Shown: positions 52,275-62,068, counted from the first letter of the stretch. The stretch: 64,000 nt of DNA from JANQQC01 sp965262255 (GCA_965262255.1 OZ253505.1:1302001-1366000); one strand, 5' to 3'. Numbers and translations: made by a program. The notes: generated by a model from the sequence alone, not told the origin.

Positions 52275-54413
52275 ATGAAAGTCGGACATATTATAGATAA
52301 AATCAATGACTATCAGCTGTTTGTTCCCGAATTTCAGCGCGAATATGTGTGGAAACGGGAAAACGCCCGTAGTTTGTTTGAGTCGTTGATTTGCAAGTAC
52401 CCGACAGGCTCCTTATTGACATGGGAGACAACCAACCCTCCCGCAGTTAAGGGACCAAAGAAGTATACACCAGAAATGGGGGCCGTTAAACTGATCCTTG
52501 ACGGACAGCAACGCATAACAACCATCTACATGATACTGGAGGGCAGACTGCCGCCCTACTATAAGCAACATGAAATTCAGAATAGCATACTTGACCTTCA
52601 CGTCAACGTCGAAGATCTAAAGTTAGAGTACTATAAGCATTTCAAAATGGCAAGTGATCCGAAATGGGTAAGGCTAACCGATATTTACCGCGGGGAAGTA
52701 AAAAGATCTGATATTAGAAAGCAATTGAGAGAAAAAGGTGTTTTAGACGACAAGTTGGAAGATATAGTTGACGACAATTATGAAAATCTGAGATCAATCA
52801 AAGAAATAGACTTTCCTGAACAGATCATACCGGTTAGGGCAGAAATTGAGGTAGCAATCAATATATTCTACATCGTAAACGCCAGCGGTGTTAGCCTAAC
52901 TGATGCCGAGCTGGCATTAGCTCAAATTTGTGGTTATTGGCCAGAAGCACGTCAACTCTTTAAAAACAAGTTGCAAACACTCGAAAAGAAGGGATTCCAC
53001 TTTAACTTAGACTTTATAGTTTACGCGCTACTAGCCATTGTGCACACTAGCGGATCAGAAATGCGTAAACTACACAAGAAAGACAACAAAGAAAAAATTA
53101 TGGAGGCTTGGCGCAGACTGGATAACAGTGTATTGGATATGGTGATCAGTATCTTACGTGAGTACGCCTATATAGAGCATAGTGAGGAAATAAATTCACC
53201 GTATGCTTTAATCCCAATTGTTCGTTATATATTTCAAAAGGACAACCAGGTTCTTACAACCAAAGAGAAGAAGAAAATTTCTCAATGGTATTTCTATTCC
53301 CAGATTCGTCAACGATATACCACATCACTCCAACAAAAACTGGACCAAGATTTAGCTATTGTGAAGCAATCCGAGAAGCCATTTGAGCAACTTTTGGGAG
53401 CTATAGAAAGAGAACGAGCATTGGAGATCACCGCCAACGAATTGAAGGGGAGAAACTGCCAACACCCTATATTCTCCCTAATGAAAAGCTATTTTAAAAG
53501 TCTGGGGGCAAAATGTCTTAACAGTGGTCTACCGATCTTCGGAAGAGTCGAAAGGGAGTATTCATTACAGAAAGAACAGATTTTTCCGTATTCCTCCCTT
53601 AAACATTTAGGTTATGAAAAGTACAATAAGTTGAAATATGCACTTGTAAACGAAATGACTAATTTTGCAATAAACTTAGAAGTAGATAAGAACTCCCGAA
53701 GCAAGGAATCTGTTGCGGTGTATCTGCAAGAAGCCCAAAAGGTGACCAACTCTAACCTAGCCAGGCAGAGTATACCCTCTGACCAGTCATTATGGGAGAC
53801 AGAAAGGTTTGAGGATTTTCTGACAGCCAGACGTGATATGTTAGTTAAGGAACTGAACTCTTTTCTTAGGTCTATGACAAAAATGGAAGTTCAACACGGA
53901 GAATTGGAGATTGAGGATCTAGTGGATCAGTACGAAAGCGACAAGTTAGAGTTTAAGTCAACTTTAAGATGGGATCGCAATGAAAGTCGGGTAAACAGGG
54001 AACTAGAATTTTCTATCGCTAAGGCAGTCGCTGCCTTCAATAATAGCTTCAAAGATGGAGGAATGCTATTGATTGGAGTAGGGGATGATCGGGAAATACT
54101 AGGATTGGAGGACGATCTCGCATCATTCGACAACGGGACAGTGGACATGTTTGAACGTCACCTACGGCAAATTTTCACAAATCATTTTGGCGCAACAGAG
54201 GTAGCCAAAATTGAAACAGAATTTCTTGAAATCGAGAAGAAGATTATATGCGCCGTTAGGGTCAGTCGCGGAAGCGAACCCTTGTTTCTAAATCGGCGCA
54301 AGCCTAACGGCAATGAAGAGAAAGTGTTCTATTACCGAAACGGTAACATGTCTTCGCCAATCACCGACCGGGAAGAAATAGAACAGTATATAGAAAAAAG
54401 GTTTGGGGCCTGA
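52275..54413 (+). CDS. DUF262 protein with a C-terminal AlbA_2/Schlafen-type domain
   Basis: 712 residues. The N-terminal DUF262 domain has PEFQREYVW at 18-26 and ILDGQQRIT at 74-82. There is no HNH motif where GmrSD-type proteins carry one. Instead residues about 554-700 form an AlbA_2 (Schlafen AAA_4-like) domain: LEFKSTLRWD, AAFNNSFKDGGMLLIGVGDD and the closing YYRNGNMSSP. AlbA_2 domains occur in Schlafen-type RNA nucleases and defence proteins. AAGGAG lies six bases before the ATG. It sits alone between plsC and DUF2125. A role in restriction or abortive infection is inferred from the domains. Confidence 0.85.
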   Translation: MKVGHIIDKINDYQLFVPEFQREYVWKRENARSLFESLICKYPTGSLLTWETTNPPAVKGPKKYTPEMGAVKLILDGQQRITTIYMILEGRLPPYYKQHEIQNSILDLHVNVEDLKLEYYKHFKMASDPKWVRLTDIYRGEVKRSDIRKQLREKGVLDDKLEDIVDDNYENLRSIKEIDFPEQIIPVRAEIEVAINIFYIVNASGVSLTDAELALAQICGYWPEARQLFKNKLQTLEKKGFHFNLDFIVYALLAIVHTSGSEMRKLHKKDNKEKIMEAWRRLDNSVLDMVISILREYAYIEHSEEINSPYALIPIVRYIFQKDNQVLTTKEKKKISQWYFYSQIRQRYTTSLQQKLDQDLAIVKQSEKPFEQLLGAIERERALEITANELKGRNCQHPIFSLMKSYFKSLGAKCLNSGLPIFGRVEREYSLQKEQIFPYSSLKHLGYEKYNKLKYALVNEMTNFAINLEVDKNSRSKESVAVYLQEAQKVTNSNLARQSIPSDQSLWETERFEDFLTARRDMLVKELNSFLRSMTKMEVQHGELEIEDLVDQYESDKLEFKSTLRWDRNESRVNRELEFSIAKAVAAFNNSFKDGGMLLIGVGDDREILGLEDDLASFDNGTVDMFERHLRQIFTNHFGATEVAKIETEFLEIEKKIICAVRVSRGSEPLFLNRRKPNGNEEKVFYYRNGNMSSPITDREEIEQYIEKRFGA

Positions 54414-54509
54414 ATATTGGGTAACAGTTGCAACTACTGTGGTCTTGGTAGTTGCTCCTAATATTTTCATACTGAGCATTGATTACGGTATAGGTAGATC
54501 GTCACTAAG

Positions 54510-55526
54510 GTGTATAAATTGAAAAAGCTAATAGTGTTCATGGGTGCCGGGCTACTTGCTATGGTTTGCACAGGATGGTCCGCTTACTGGTTTGTAGTCC
54601 GTTCTATGGTGGAAGACCGTGTCCTAGAATGGGTAGAACTACAAGGCCAAAACGGGATCTCAGTCAGCTTTAAGAGTATCCGTTTTGACGGATTCCCAAC
54701 TCAATTGGCAATGCACTTGGATGAACCCAGTTATGCCAACCCTAATGGCAATATCAGAATTTCGGGAAACCAGGTTACAGCAATACTCAAACCTTGGGAT
54801 TTTTCTGCATTAACAGTTCAACCCCGCGGAGTTTACAATATTCAGACAAATGACCGACACCATTCAATTGAGGTCGGAGAGCAAACGTTAGTGACACTAC
54901 GTCAAGAGTCTGAAATGGAATTCTCGCTGAGTATCGATAGCAACAATTTCAAATGGATAGTACCGAGTTACGGGCCGATAGAATTTTCGGGCATCGCAAT
55001 AGATGCCAAAACTTCCGATGTTGGCAATACTATTAGAATCAAAACGGAGGTGAATCGAATCGATTTACCTAGAGAATTCGCTATTCTTCCTTGCATCGGT
55101 AAAACAAGCGTCAATAATCTGCTTGAACTCGAATTGGAAAATTTCACCCCCAAACTCACAAATTCTGGTGAGATCAGCTTTGCGTTGAGTAGGGGAACTT
55201 CATTCAATCTAAGCAAACTAGAATATGCTCACGGCGCAATGCAAGTTCAGGCAAAGTCAGAAATGTCGATTGCGTCTAACGGATACCTAAATGGAACAAT
55301 CGACCTTCGTTTAGAAGAGGGCGATGAGCTGCTTCGGGTTCTTTCCGGCGATTGTATGCGCGGCGTTCCTCAAAGCAGTCAAACGCGATTTGCATTAGCG
55401 GCCCTAAGTTCCGGCTCTGCTAATGGCAAGTATATGACCCTCTCAATCCAAAATGGGGTCGTGAAATTCTTTGGATTCGAGATTTTCTCGATCCCACCCG
55501 TCACTGATTCGGTTGGTCTTCTATGA
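54510..55526 (+). CDS. DUF2125 domain-containing exported protein
   Basis: 338 residues with an N-terminal membrane helix (about 8-30) and a mainly beta-strand periplasmic body beginning SVSFKSIRFDGFPTQL, the DUF2125 signature, a family largely confined to alphaproteobacteria. Resembles lipid-binding AsmA-like folds, but function is unknown. Start GTG at 54510 or TTG at 54519. It overlaps the glycosylase gene by four bases. Confidence 0.82.
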   Translation: MYKLKKLIVFMGAGLLAMVCTGWSAYWFVVRSMVEDRVLEWVELQGQNGISVSFKSIRFDGFPTQLAMHLDEPSYANPNGNIRISGNQVTAILKPWDFSALTVQPRGVYNIQTNDRHHSIEVGEQTLVTLRQESEMEFSLSIDSNNFKWIVPSYGPIEFSGIAIDAKTSDVGNTIRIKTEVNRIDLPREFAILPCIGKTSVNNLLELELENFTPKLTNSGEISFALSRGTSFNLSKLEYAHGAMQVQAKSEMSIASNGYLNGTIDLRLEEGDELLRVLSGDCMRGVPQSSQTRFALAALSSGSANGKYMTLSIQNGVVKFFGFEIFSIPPVTDSVGLL

Positions 55527-56179
55527 GTAGACCGAGCGATCAGGAAATTGAGCAGGGATGCAAAGAACTTTCGAAAATTGACAAAGTTTTTAGAACGGCT
55601 TTTGCAAAGATCGGGATTCCGGAGTGGCGAACAGTTGAGCCTTCTTATGCGTCGATAGCCCGGATCATAGCTTTCCAACAGATATCAACTTCCGCGGCAA
55701 CTGCAATCTGGAATCGTGTACTGGCAGACTATGGTGAAATCACTGTTGAGAAAATTATAGAATCTACTGAAGAACGGCTGCGCAGTCATGGACTATCACG
55801 TCCAAAAATCAGGCATTTGAAATCAATTGCGGAAGCAATTAATAGCGGAGAGCTGAGTCTCCGTCGCGTCGGCAACAGCGACTCTAAGTCCGCCAGAGAG
55901 GAGTTGCTTAATGTCAAAGGGATCGGGCCTTGGACAGCCGAAATCTATCAGTTAAACGCTTTGGGCAGGCTTGATGCCTTTCCTGCTTCGGATATTGGGT
56001 TGATTGAAAGTTACAGAGTCCTTGCAGGCGAGGAAGAACGGCGGACTGTATCTGCTTTCTCTGAACTAGCAGAAAAGTGGCGACCTTTTCGCGGCGTTGC
56101 AGCTCACCTTTTGTGGGGATGGATTAACACTCAGCGAGACGAAAAAAGAAGCCCGAGTAAGCCTAGTAAAATAGGCTGA
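55523..56179 (+). CDS. DNA-3-methyladenine glycosylase II (AlkA-like)
   Basis: Base-excision enzyme of 218 residues. It has IIAFQQISTSAA (the QQ-S helix), the HhH motif LLNVKGIGPWTAE at about 128-140, and the catalytic Asp in FPASDIGL. It removes alkylated purines. With AlkB at 3791 the window encodes two alkylation-repair activities. Confidence 0.9.
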   Translation: MSRPSDQEIEQGCKELSKIDKVFRTAFAKIGIPEWRTVEPSYASIARIIAFQQISTSAATAIWNRVLADYGEITVEKIIESTEERLRSHGLSRPKIRHLKSIAEAINSGELSLRRVGNSDSKSAREELLNVKGIGPWTAEIYQLNALGRLDAFPASDIGLIESYRVLAGEEERRTVSAFSELAEKWRPFRGVAAHLLWGWINTQRDEKRSPSKPSKIG

Positions 56180-56395
56180 GTCCTGCGCACGTCTTCAAAC
56201 GACAACCATTAAACGTAGCCGGTTAAAACTGCCGCAGTACATTAAATTAGTTAAAAATTTACTCGCATATTGAAAATTTTGTGTTAGATATAGTTTAGTT
56301 AATCGTTTTTCTACATGGGAGCATTGGGTTTTCAGCGATTTAACGTCTCATAACTTATATTGGACTCTGGCTTGGTACAATGGAACCGCTACGTG

Positions 56396-56959
56396 ATGAC
56401 AGAAGTAGTTACTCATCCGCCAAGCGGTCGGCCCGCACTTGTACTTAACGCCGATTACCGACCACTTTCGTACTATCCGCTCTCTCTTTGGTGCTGGCAG
56501 GACGCAGTCAAAGCTGTGTTCTTGAATCGTGTCAATGTGATTGCTGAGTATGATGCTGTTGTTCGCAGCGCGAACTTTCAAATGGCTTTGCCTAGCGTGA
56601 TCGCGTTACGGGAATTCATCAAACAAGATCGTTCTCCTGCATTCACGCGATTCAATGTCTTTTTGAGGGATGGGTTTCAATGTTCGTACTGTGGGTCGCC
56701 GGACGATCTCACATTTGACCATGTTATCCCCAAATCAAAAGGCGGACAAACTAGCTGGACAAACATTGTTGCTGCTTGTAGTCCGTGTAACCTTCGTAAG
56801 GGCGGAAGGTTACCGAAGGATGCCGGAATGTATCCTGCTAAACAACCTTCTCAACCTTCAAACTATATGTTGCGCGAGATCGGCAAACGGTTTCCTCCCA
56901 ATCATATGCACGAAACGTGGATAGACTATCTGTACTGGGATATTGAGCTAGAGCCTTGA
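56396..56959 (+). CDS. HNH endonuclease, alphaproteobacterial housekeeping type
   Basis: About 187 residues from the ATG at 56396. LVLNADYRPLSYYPLSLWCW is near the N-terminus, then the HNH centre: C-S-Y-C, DDLTFDHVIPKSKGG, NIVAACSPCNLRKG. The two CxxC pairs bind zinc. This close-knit family is widespread in alphaproteobacterial cores, so it is probably not part of the neighbouring defence islets. Confidence 0.87.
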   Translation: MTEVVTHPPSGRPALVLNADYRPLSYYPLSLWCWQDAVKAVFLNRVNVIAEYDAVVRSANFQMALPSVIALREFIKQDRSPAFTRFNVFLRDGFQCSYCGSPDDLTFDHVIPKSKGGQTSWTNIVAACSPCNLRKGGRLPKDAGMYPAKQPSQPSNYMLREIGKRFPPNHMHETWIDYLYWDIELEP

Positions 56960-57047
56960 GTTGCGAAGGGTAATAGTTTGATTAAGTGGGTGGAGAGTAT
57001 TTGGAACGAGTGAAGTGTCACGGAATCGGTTTATCATTCTGTATCGC

Positions 57048-57124
57048 GTCCCCGTAGCTCAGTCGGATAGAGCACGGGATTCCTAATCCCGGTGTCGGAG
57101 GTTCGAATCCTCTCGGGGACGCCA
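57048..57124 (+). tRNA. tRNA-Arg (anticodon CCT)
   Basis: Full cloverleaf of 77 nt with encoded CCA. Acceptor GTCCCCG/CGGGGAC, D stem GCTC/GAGC, anticodon stem CGGGA/TCCCG, loop TTCCTAA (anticodon CCT, reads AGG), T arm GGTTCGAATCC. This tRNA is a frequent integration target; restriction and toxin genes follow directly. Confidence 0.97.
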
Positions 57125-57274
57125 ACAGTTTGAATTGTACAAATTTCCTGCTAACAGAATCGAAATTATGTTGAAATTCCGCCACAGCCTTAGTTATACT
57201 GTATATTGATACTTTGCTAAATACTTGCATATTATGTGTACATTTCTCTTCAAACATTGGTCTAATAATCCCAC

Positions 57275-58036
57275 ATGACTTTTCAACTCGAAATCTCTGA
57301 TGTTTCCAGCGAGGAACTTATCGGTTACCAAACCAGCAGGTCGGTTTACTCTTCTCGAAGACCATTAGAATGTCCAAAGATTGATTTAACGAATAAACTG
57401 CAGTTTAATACCCGTATAAAAATGGATGGACTGAGTTTTCTTTCCCTAATACCAAAAAACACTATACCCGTGGTCTTTTTTGATCCACAGTATAGAGGAG
57501 TGCTAGATAAACTAAAGTATGGCAACGAGGGCAAATCTAGAGGTAAAGACCGTTGTCATCTCCCTCAAATGTCAGAACAGACTATCAAAGAGTTTATAAT
57601 GAAAATAGACGATGTTCTTATACCTTCAGGGCACTTATTCTTGTGGATAGATAAATTTCATCTTTGTCAAGGAATAGGCAACTGGTTTAATGACACAAAC
57701 TTAGAAATCGTTGACATGATTACTTGGAACAAGCAAAGAATGGGCATGGGATATCGTTCAAGAAGATGTGCGGAATACTTGACTGTTTTACAAACGTATC
57801 CAAGAAAAGCGAAAGGTATATGGAAAATTCATAATATTCGAGATGTTTGGAGTGAGCCGATTAGTTCAAAGAAAAGCCACACGCACCAAAAACCAATTGG
57901 ACTACAACAAGAACTCATTAACGCCGTTAGCAATGAGGGAGATGTAATAGTTGACCCGGCTGCGGGATCGTTTTCGGTAATGGAATCCGCAGTTAATGCA
58001 AATAGACTTTTTCTTGGAACTGATATAAATGGCTAA
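57275..58036 (+). CDS. Type II DNA methyltransferase (beta-class, amino-methylating)
   Basis: 253 residues. The catalytic motif IV reads FFDPQY (D70-P-Q-Y73, a DPPY variant) near the N-terminus. The SAM-binding end is C-terminal: HQKPIGLQQELI then V-I-V-D-P-A-A-G-S (about 224-232) and FLGTDI. This order is the beta class, as in M.HinfI-type enzymes; the modified base is adenine N6 or cytosine N4. It overlaps the next gene by eight bases, marking a restriction-modification pair. AT-rich compared with flanking core genes. Confidence 0.88.
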   Translation: MTFQLEISDVSSEELIGYQTSRSVYSSRRPLECPKIDLTNKLQFNTRIKMDGLSFLSLIPKNTIPVVFFDPQYRGVLDKLKYGNEGKSRGKDRCHLPQMSEQTIKEFIMKIDDVLIPSGHLFLWIDKFHLCQGIGNWFNDTNLEIVDMITWNKQRMGMGYRSRRCAEYLTVLQTYPRKAKGIWKIHNIRDVWSEPISSKKSHTHQKPIGLQQELINAVSNEGDVIVDPAAGSFSVMESAVNANRLFLGTDING

Positions 58037-58700
58037 GATTTCTGAACGACAAACCAAAGATTCAACAGGAGGATACGAGCGGGTATTTGGAAACAAAGAA
58101 CTTGGTGATTTAATCACTAAGGTTCATGCTACCTCAATTGCAAATGGTAACGAGTTAGAAAAATTGATTAATCTCTATGTAGGGAATCGAAAAATAGAAA
58201 ACCTTGATGAATTTCTATTAGACGATACTATGCCCGAAGGTGTATATTTGGCCAACAAAAAATCGATTAAGAGAAGTAATGTATTTAAAACAAAGGACAG
58301 TGAACCCGACTTTCTGGTGTTTTCAAGGATGAATGGAACCCAAACTTGCCACGTAATTGAACTAAAAGACGGACACGTGTTTGATACTAAGAAAGCAGCT
58401 GCTGAATATAGCAATCTAAAAAACTTTGTGCAGACTAATGCAAGCAAAATACCATACGCCTTTTTAGCTAGAGTGGTTGGGTTCAATCGCGATGAAAAAG
58501 AAGATATAGTGTCGGGATTCAAAAATAAGATTTCTATAGATGAAGCGATGACTGGTAAAGAGTTTTGCGACCTAGTTGAGATTGATTATACGAAAATAAT
58601 TGAGGACAGAAAGTCTGATCAGAAAGAAAACTTTGAATACTTTATCAACGAGTTTCTTGGTATTCCAGAAGTACAATCATTCCTTTCATCTCTCTCCTAG
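58029..58700 (+). CDS. Probable type II restriction endonuclease
   Basis: 223 residues overlapping the methyltransferase gene. The PD-(D/E)XK centre is visible: P93-D94-F-L-V-F, then V-I-E111-L-K113-D-G. Downstream AAAEYSNLKNF could supply the usual helix. Family assignment beyond this is not possible by eye. It would cut the site protected by the upstream enzyme. Confidence 0.8.
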   Translation: MAKISERQTKDSTGGYERVFGNKELGDLITKVHATSIANGNELEKLINLYVGNRKIENLDEFLLDDTMPEGVYLANKKSIKRSNVFKTKDSEPDFLVFSRMNGTQTCHVIELKDGHVFDTKKAAAEYSNLKNFVQTNASKIPYAFLARVVGFNRDEKEDIVSGFKNKISIDEAMTGKEFCDLVEIDYTKIIEDRKSDQKENFEYFINEFLGIPEVQSFLSSLS

Positions 58701-58755
58701 TTGTAAGAAACAAATTTAATTATGGAAGACAGTAACTGTTAATACACAAATTATA

Positions 58756-59358
58756 TTACATCGTTTTGATAGATCCGTGACGCAATATTTCTTCAGTTTG
58801 AGTTAGCTGATATGCTTTCTCCCAATTGTCTAAGAACTGCGTCCAAGGTATAACAAGTTTCTTAGGCCTTTTATATATTCTTCTTATAATCAACATTGAC
58901 CTGTCCCAATTTGAATCTATAACCTCAGCAAAAACTTGTTTGGTGGTTTTTACTGTAATCCCAAAAGCGTTCACGATTTAGTCCGGAAAATGACGAACAT
59001 TGTCCGTTACAATAACGTCCGCATTGCAGTATATTGCTGCCTGTAATACATGAACGTCGACCGGATTGGGAAGTATTTGTTGGCTTACTTGAGATGAAAA
59101 ATCTTCGCTTACTAAAAAACTTGGGAAAGAAACTCTTATCGAATTATATACTCTTAGCGAGTTTCTAGTCGCTTCAAGAACATTTGCATATTTCTTGACA
59201 AACAATTTATGTAAAGCCTCTCTCATCTCATCAAGAATTTTTTCACTCCATCGAATATTCAATAAACCATCTAATGCCATAGACACTATAATCTCTCGTT
59301 TCACAACACTGAATAGGACATTTGCATCAACTAAACAACAATTAGGTAGTTTGTTCAT
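58756..59358 (-). pseudogene. PIN-domain toxin interrupted by an in-frame TAA
   Basis: The first part (59358-58981, 126 residues) is a PIN ribonuclease domain: D11 in VDANVLF, an acidic residue in EKILDEM, D in NPVDVHVLQAA, and D in VIVTDNVRHFPD. TAA at 58978-58980 follows, but the same frame continues at once for over 70 codons (NAFGITVKTTKQVFAE... to 58756), just where homologues continue after HFP with a short C-terminal region. Read through, the product would be about 200 residues, normal for this PIN group. All four acidic positions precede the stop, so the truncated protein might retain some activity. It is paired with the antitoxin at 59362. Confidence 0.75.
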
Positions 59359-59361
59359 CTT

Positions 59362-59850
59362 CTAGTAAAAATCCTTTTCTAGTTCAAACATTTTATCCAA
59401 TATAGCGTAACCTCGGCTTTTGCGCTGCCGCTTGTATCCATGCAAGCTACTTGACTCTATATACTGTACACCGTCGACGACCTTCATTGATATGTTTCCC
59501 TGTTCTAATAACTTGAGTAAATATGATTCATCCATACCTAGGATCTTGGCAGCTTCTTGCACGGTGTACTTTTTTTCATTAGGTAAAAACGCTATGTCTC
59601 CGCCCTCCTCAATGTGAACAAGGAAGTCACGCAATAGCTTTGACAACTGTGGTGTGATGTTTATCTCACTCAAACTATCAACCTGAGCAACAAATGTTAC
59701 TTCGGTTTTACCTACCGTCTGCTCAAGCACTTCTCTCATAACAGACGCTGATTCTTGCACAGCAACTAAATCATTTTTAGAACCTAGATTGTCGTACTGA
59801 GGCAACTCTTGTGCCATAGCGGTCATGTTTTCAACTCCAAAATTCGACAT
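59362..59850 (-). CDS. Antitoxin with excisionase-type helix-turn-helix domain
   Basis: 162 residues. The C-terminal half has a MerR/excisionase-like DNA-binding domain, YTVQEAAKILGMDESYLLKLLEQG, ending L-E-K-D-F, a pattern found in antitoxins paired with PIN toxins. The stop is three bases before the toxin ATG. Start could be at 59850 or a later ATG (residues 9 or 12). It should repress its own promoter and neutralise the toxin. Confidence 0.82.
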   Translation of the reverse strand: MSNFGVENMTAMAQELPQYDNLGSKNDLVAVQESASVMREVLEQTVGKTEVTFVAQVDSLSEINITPQLSKLLRDFLVHIEEGGDIAFLPNEKKYTVQEAAKILGMDESYLLKLLEQGNISMKVVDGVQYIESSSLHGYKRQRKSRGYAILDKMFELEKDFY

Positions 59851-60123
59851 TCAACCTTTACGCATTATGCTTAAATTCGCAAATTATGCATGCCCACCAA
59901 TGTATTTAGCGCCGCCGTCTTTTGCAAAGACTTATGTAGGTACTAGATAGTTTAGTTCTACCAACGTTTGTATCCATACTCTGTAGGCCACTTCATCAAA
60001 AGTTAAGTAATTCCAACATATTACTATACTCGATAGTAACCCTTCAGTTTACTGAGAAATTTTTAGTTCCCTAGCACCGATAGTTACGATGAATCTCTTT
60101 GCAGGTAACCTTTTCTGTCTTAT

Positions 60124-61302
60124 TCAATCTAATTGATTGTTCAACACCCGATCAGTATCGGCTCCGTGCCGCGGCGCGTCAAGCCTAATGTTGGCTGGAG
60201 TGTCGGAAAATTGCACCGGATGCCGCATACGTCTATGAAGACCAGCGTCTTTGTGTTGGGCTTCCTCAAAGAATCCCACGTCTTTCAAATGAACATCCTC
60301 AAGGACATCCTCCATAGTGTTGTATCGCATAGCGGGAATATTCGCCTTGTCTAACAACTCTAACCATTCCTCGGTTGTCTTTGTTTGGGCCACTTCGTTT
60401 ATCAGTGCATACAGCACTCCGATATTCTCTGTTCGACTCTTGTAGTCAGAAAACCGCGGGTCTTCAAATATTCCAGGTCGACCACCAATCTCAAAAAAGG
60501 TTATCCATTGCTCGTCTGAATAGGGTACGAGGCCAATGTAACCGTTTTTGGTTTTATAGGGTTTTCTATTCGGATTGACAGACCTCGTATAAGCGAGCTT
60601 CCCGTTCCCTGGGAGGAAAGTCTCGCCATAGAGATTCTCAACGAGATTAAAGAACGTAAAGGACTCCAACATTGGAACCTGAACGAACTGCCCTCTACCA
60701 GTCTTCTCTCTATGAAACAGCGCGGCTATAGTTGCATAGGTGGCAAACAGCCCTACTGTTTTGTCGGCAATCAGAGAGGGAGCATACTCCGGATCTCCGC
60801 CAGAACGTTTCGCATTTAGAGACGCGAATCCAGAAGCCCCTTGAATGAGATCGTCATAGGCTTGGCGTTTAGAGTATGCACCACCAATGCCAAATCCCGC
60901 GCAATGAACATACACGATATCTGGATTGAAGGCTTTGACATCCTCGTATCCAAATCCCATTCGTTCCATTCCCGCCATTCTAACGTTATGAAAGAATACG
61001 TCAGCGTCTTGAAGTAATGCACGCAACGCGGATTTTCCTTCGTCACTTTTGCCATCTAACGCGACTGAGAGCTTATTTCGATTTAGGTTCGTATAAATAG
61101 GGCCAAGATCGCCAGTTGGTGATGCCCCGGCATAACGCATAATGTCGCCGCGCTTTTCTGGTTCAACTTTGATTACTTCAGCGCCAAGATCGCCCATTAT
61201 CATTGTAGAGAACGGACCAAGGACGACAGTTGACATATCAACAATCTTCACTCCAGTAAGTGGCCCGGTAGTATCCAAATTTTGTTCGTCAGAATCAATC
61301 AT
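60124..61302 (-). CDS. CaiB/BaiF family CoA-transferase
   Basis: Class III CoA-transferase of 392 residues: LTGVKIVDMSTVVLGPFSTMIMGDLGAEVIKVE-type N-terminus (motif around 15-48), the middle catalytic Asp in AYDDLIQGASG, and the QFVQVPMLES region. Transfers CoA between organic acids such as carnitine, oxalate or bile acids; the substrate cannot be read from sequence. No partner genes adjoin. Confidence 0.92.
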   Translation of the reverse strand: MIDSDEQNLDTTGPLTGVKIVDMSTVVLGPFSTMIMGDLGAEVIKVEPEKRGDIMRYAGASPTGDLGPIYTNLNRNKLSVALDGKSDEGKSALRALLQDADVFFHNVRMAGMERMGFGYEDVKAFNPDIVYVHCAGFGIGGAYSKRQAYDDLIQGASGFASLNAKRSGGDPEYAPSLIADKTVGLFATYATIAALFHREKTGRGQFVQVPMLESFTFFNLVENLYGETFLPGNGKLAYTRSVNPNRKPYKTKNGYIGLVPYSDEQWITFFEIGGRPGIFEDPRFSDYKSRTENIGVLYALINEVAQTKTTEEWLELLDKANIPAMRYNTMEDVLEDVHLKDVGFFEEAQHKDAGLHRRMRHPVQFSDTPANIRLDAPRHGADTDRVLNNQLD

Positions 61303-62068
61303 TTTGTTCCCTTGTTAGTAACGATAGTTTAGAACCTCACAGAGTCAGACGTAATAACAAATGCTCGCGACATTACGAAAGCCCGAATACTGCAGATAAG
61401 AGTGACGGCTTCGTTTTACTGAGATTTGAGCGTCGGCAATCGTATAAGTTCTGCTTACATAGGTCAAAGTACTTGCGATCATACTTGAAGAAGCTATTCA
61501 ACTTGGTTTCTTCAGTCGGAGTGCAAACCACCACGCTTATTGTATAATAGTTTCCGACAATAATGTTAAATTTACTAATAATGGGCCATTGTGGACTGAT
61601 ACAGACATCTGCACTTTAGTCCGTCCGGGTGTTTGAAATCCGACCGGCCTCTTTGATGTTACAACTCACCTTCTGTTCAGGGTACTTGCTGATCTTGGCT
61701 TTGTCCATAAGTTTAGGGGCAGTTTGTTCAGAATCGGTTTTAATGCAATGAATCTAAGTGATTTCTTGATAGTAGCATTTTCTTTAGCCGACTATGATCA
61801 AACGGTTCGTCGTGCGACCTTAGTTGAGCTAGTTAGTGAAGAAGCGAATAAGCATAGTTACTTTTTTGCGACAAACGTAAGCAGTATCGTAGATTCAAGC
61901 GGATCAATATGGCCTATTCTACCAAACAACCGAGTCCGTCTCGCTGTCCAAATTCTCTAAACTGCCATACAATGTAAAGATCAACATAGTTTGTGAAATT
62001 TTATCCGAACAAACAATGCAAACAGCCGTAACCTAAAAAGCCTCATTATTGATACTAGGAGATATACG
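61303..62068. other. Long gap before the RloA-type ATPase, with one orphan open frame
   Basis: 766 bases. The only open frame of note is on the plus strand from 61637 to 61960, with possible starts TTG 61724 or ATG 61748. Its product (up to 107 residues, containing LADYDQTVRRATLVELVSEE) matches nothing I know and lacks a ribosome-binding site, so it is left as doubtful. No RNA gene or repeat seen. Confidence 0.4.

Noticed and set aside
57018..57257. Minus-strand open frame containing ASPRGFEPPTPGLG
   Set aside because: Same artefact, antisense to tRNA-Arg(CCT).
57125..60123. Integrated prophage or integrative element with attachment sites at tRNA-Arg
   Set aside because: No integrase, phage structural gene or repeat of the tRNA 3' end could be found by eye.
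61637..61960. Real gene on the plus strand before the RloA-type ATPase
   Set aside because: Open frame of up to 107 codons, but no ribosome-binding site, no ATG near its head and no recognisable family; kept only as a note in the gap entry.
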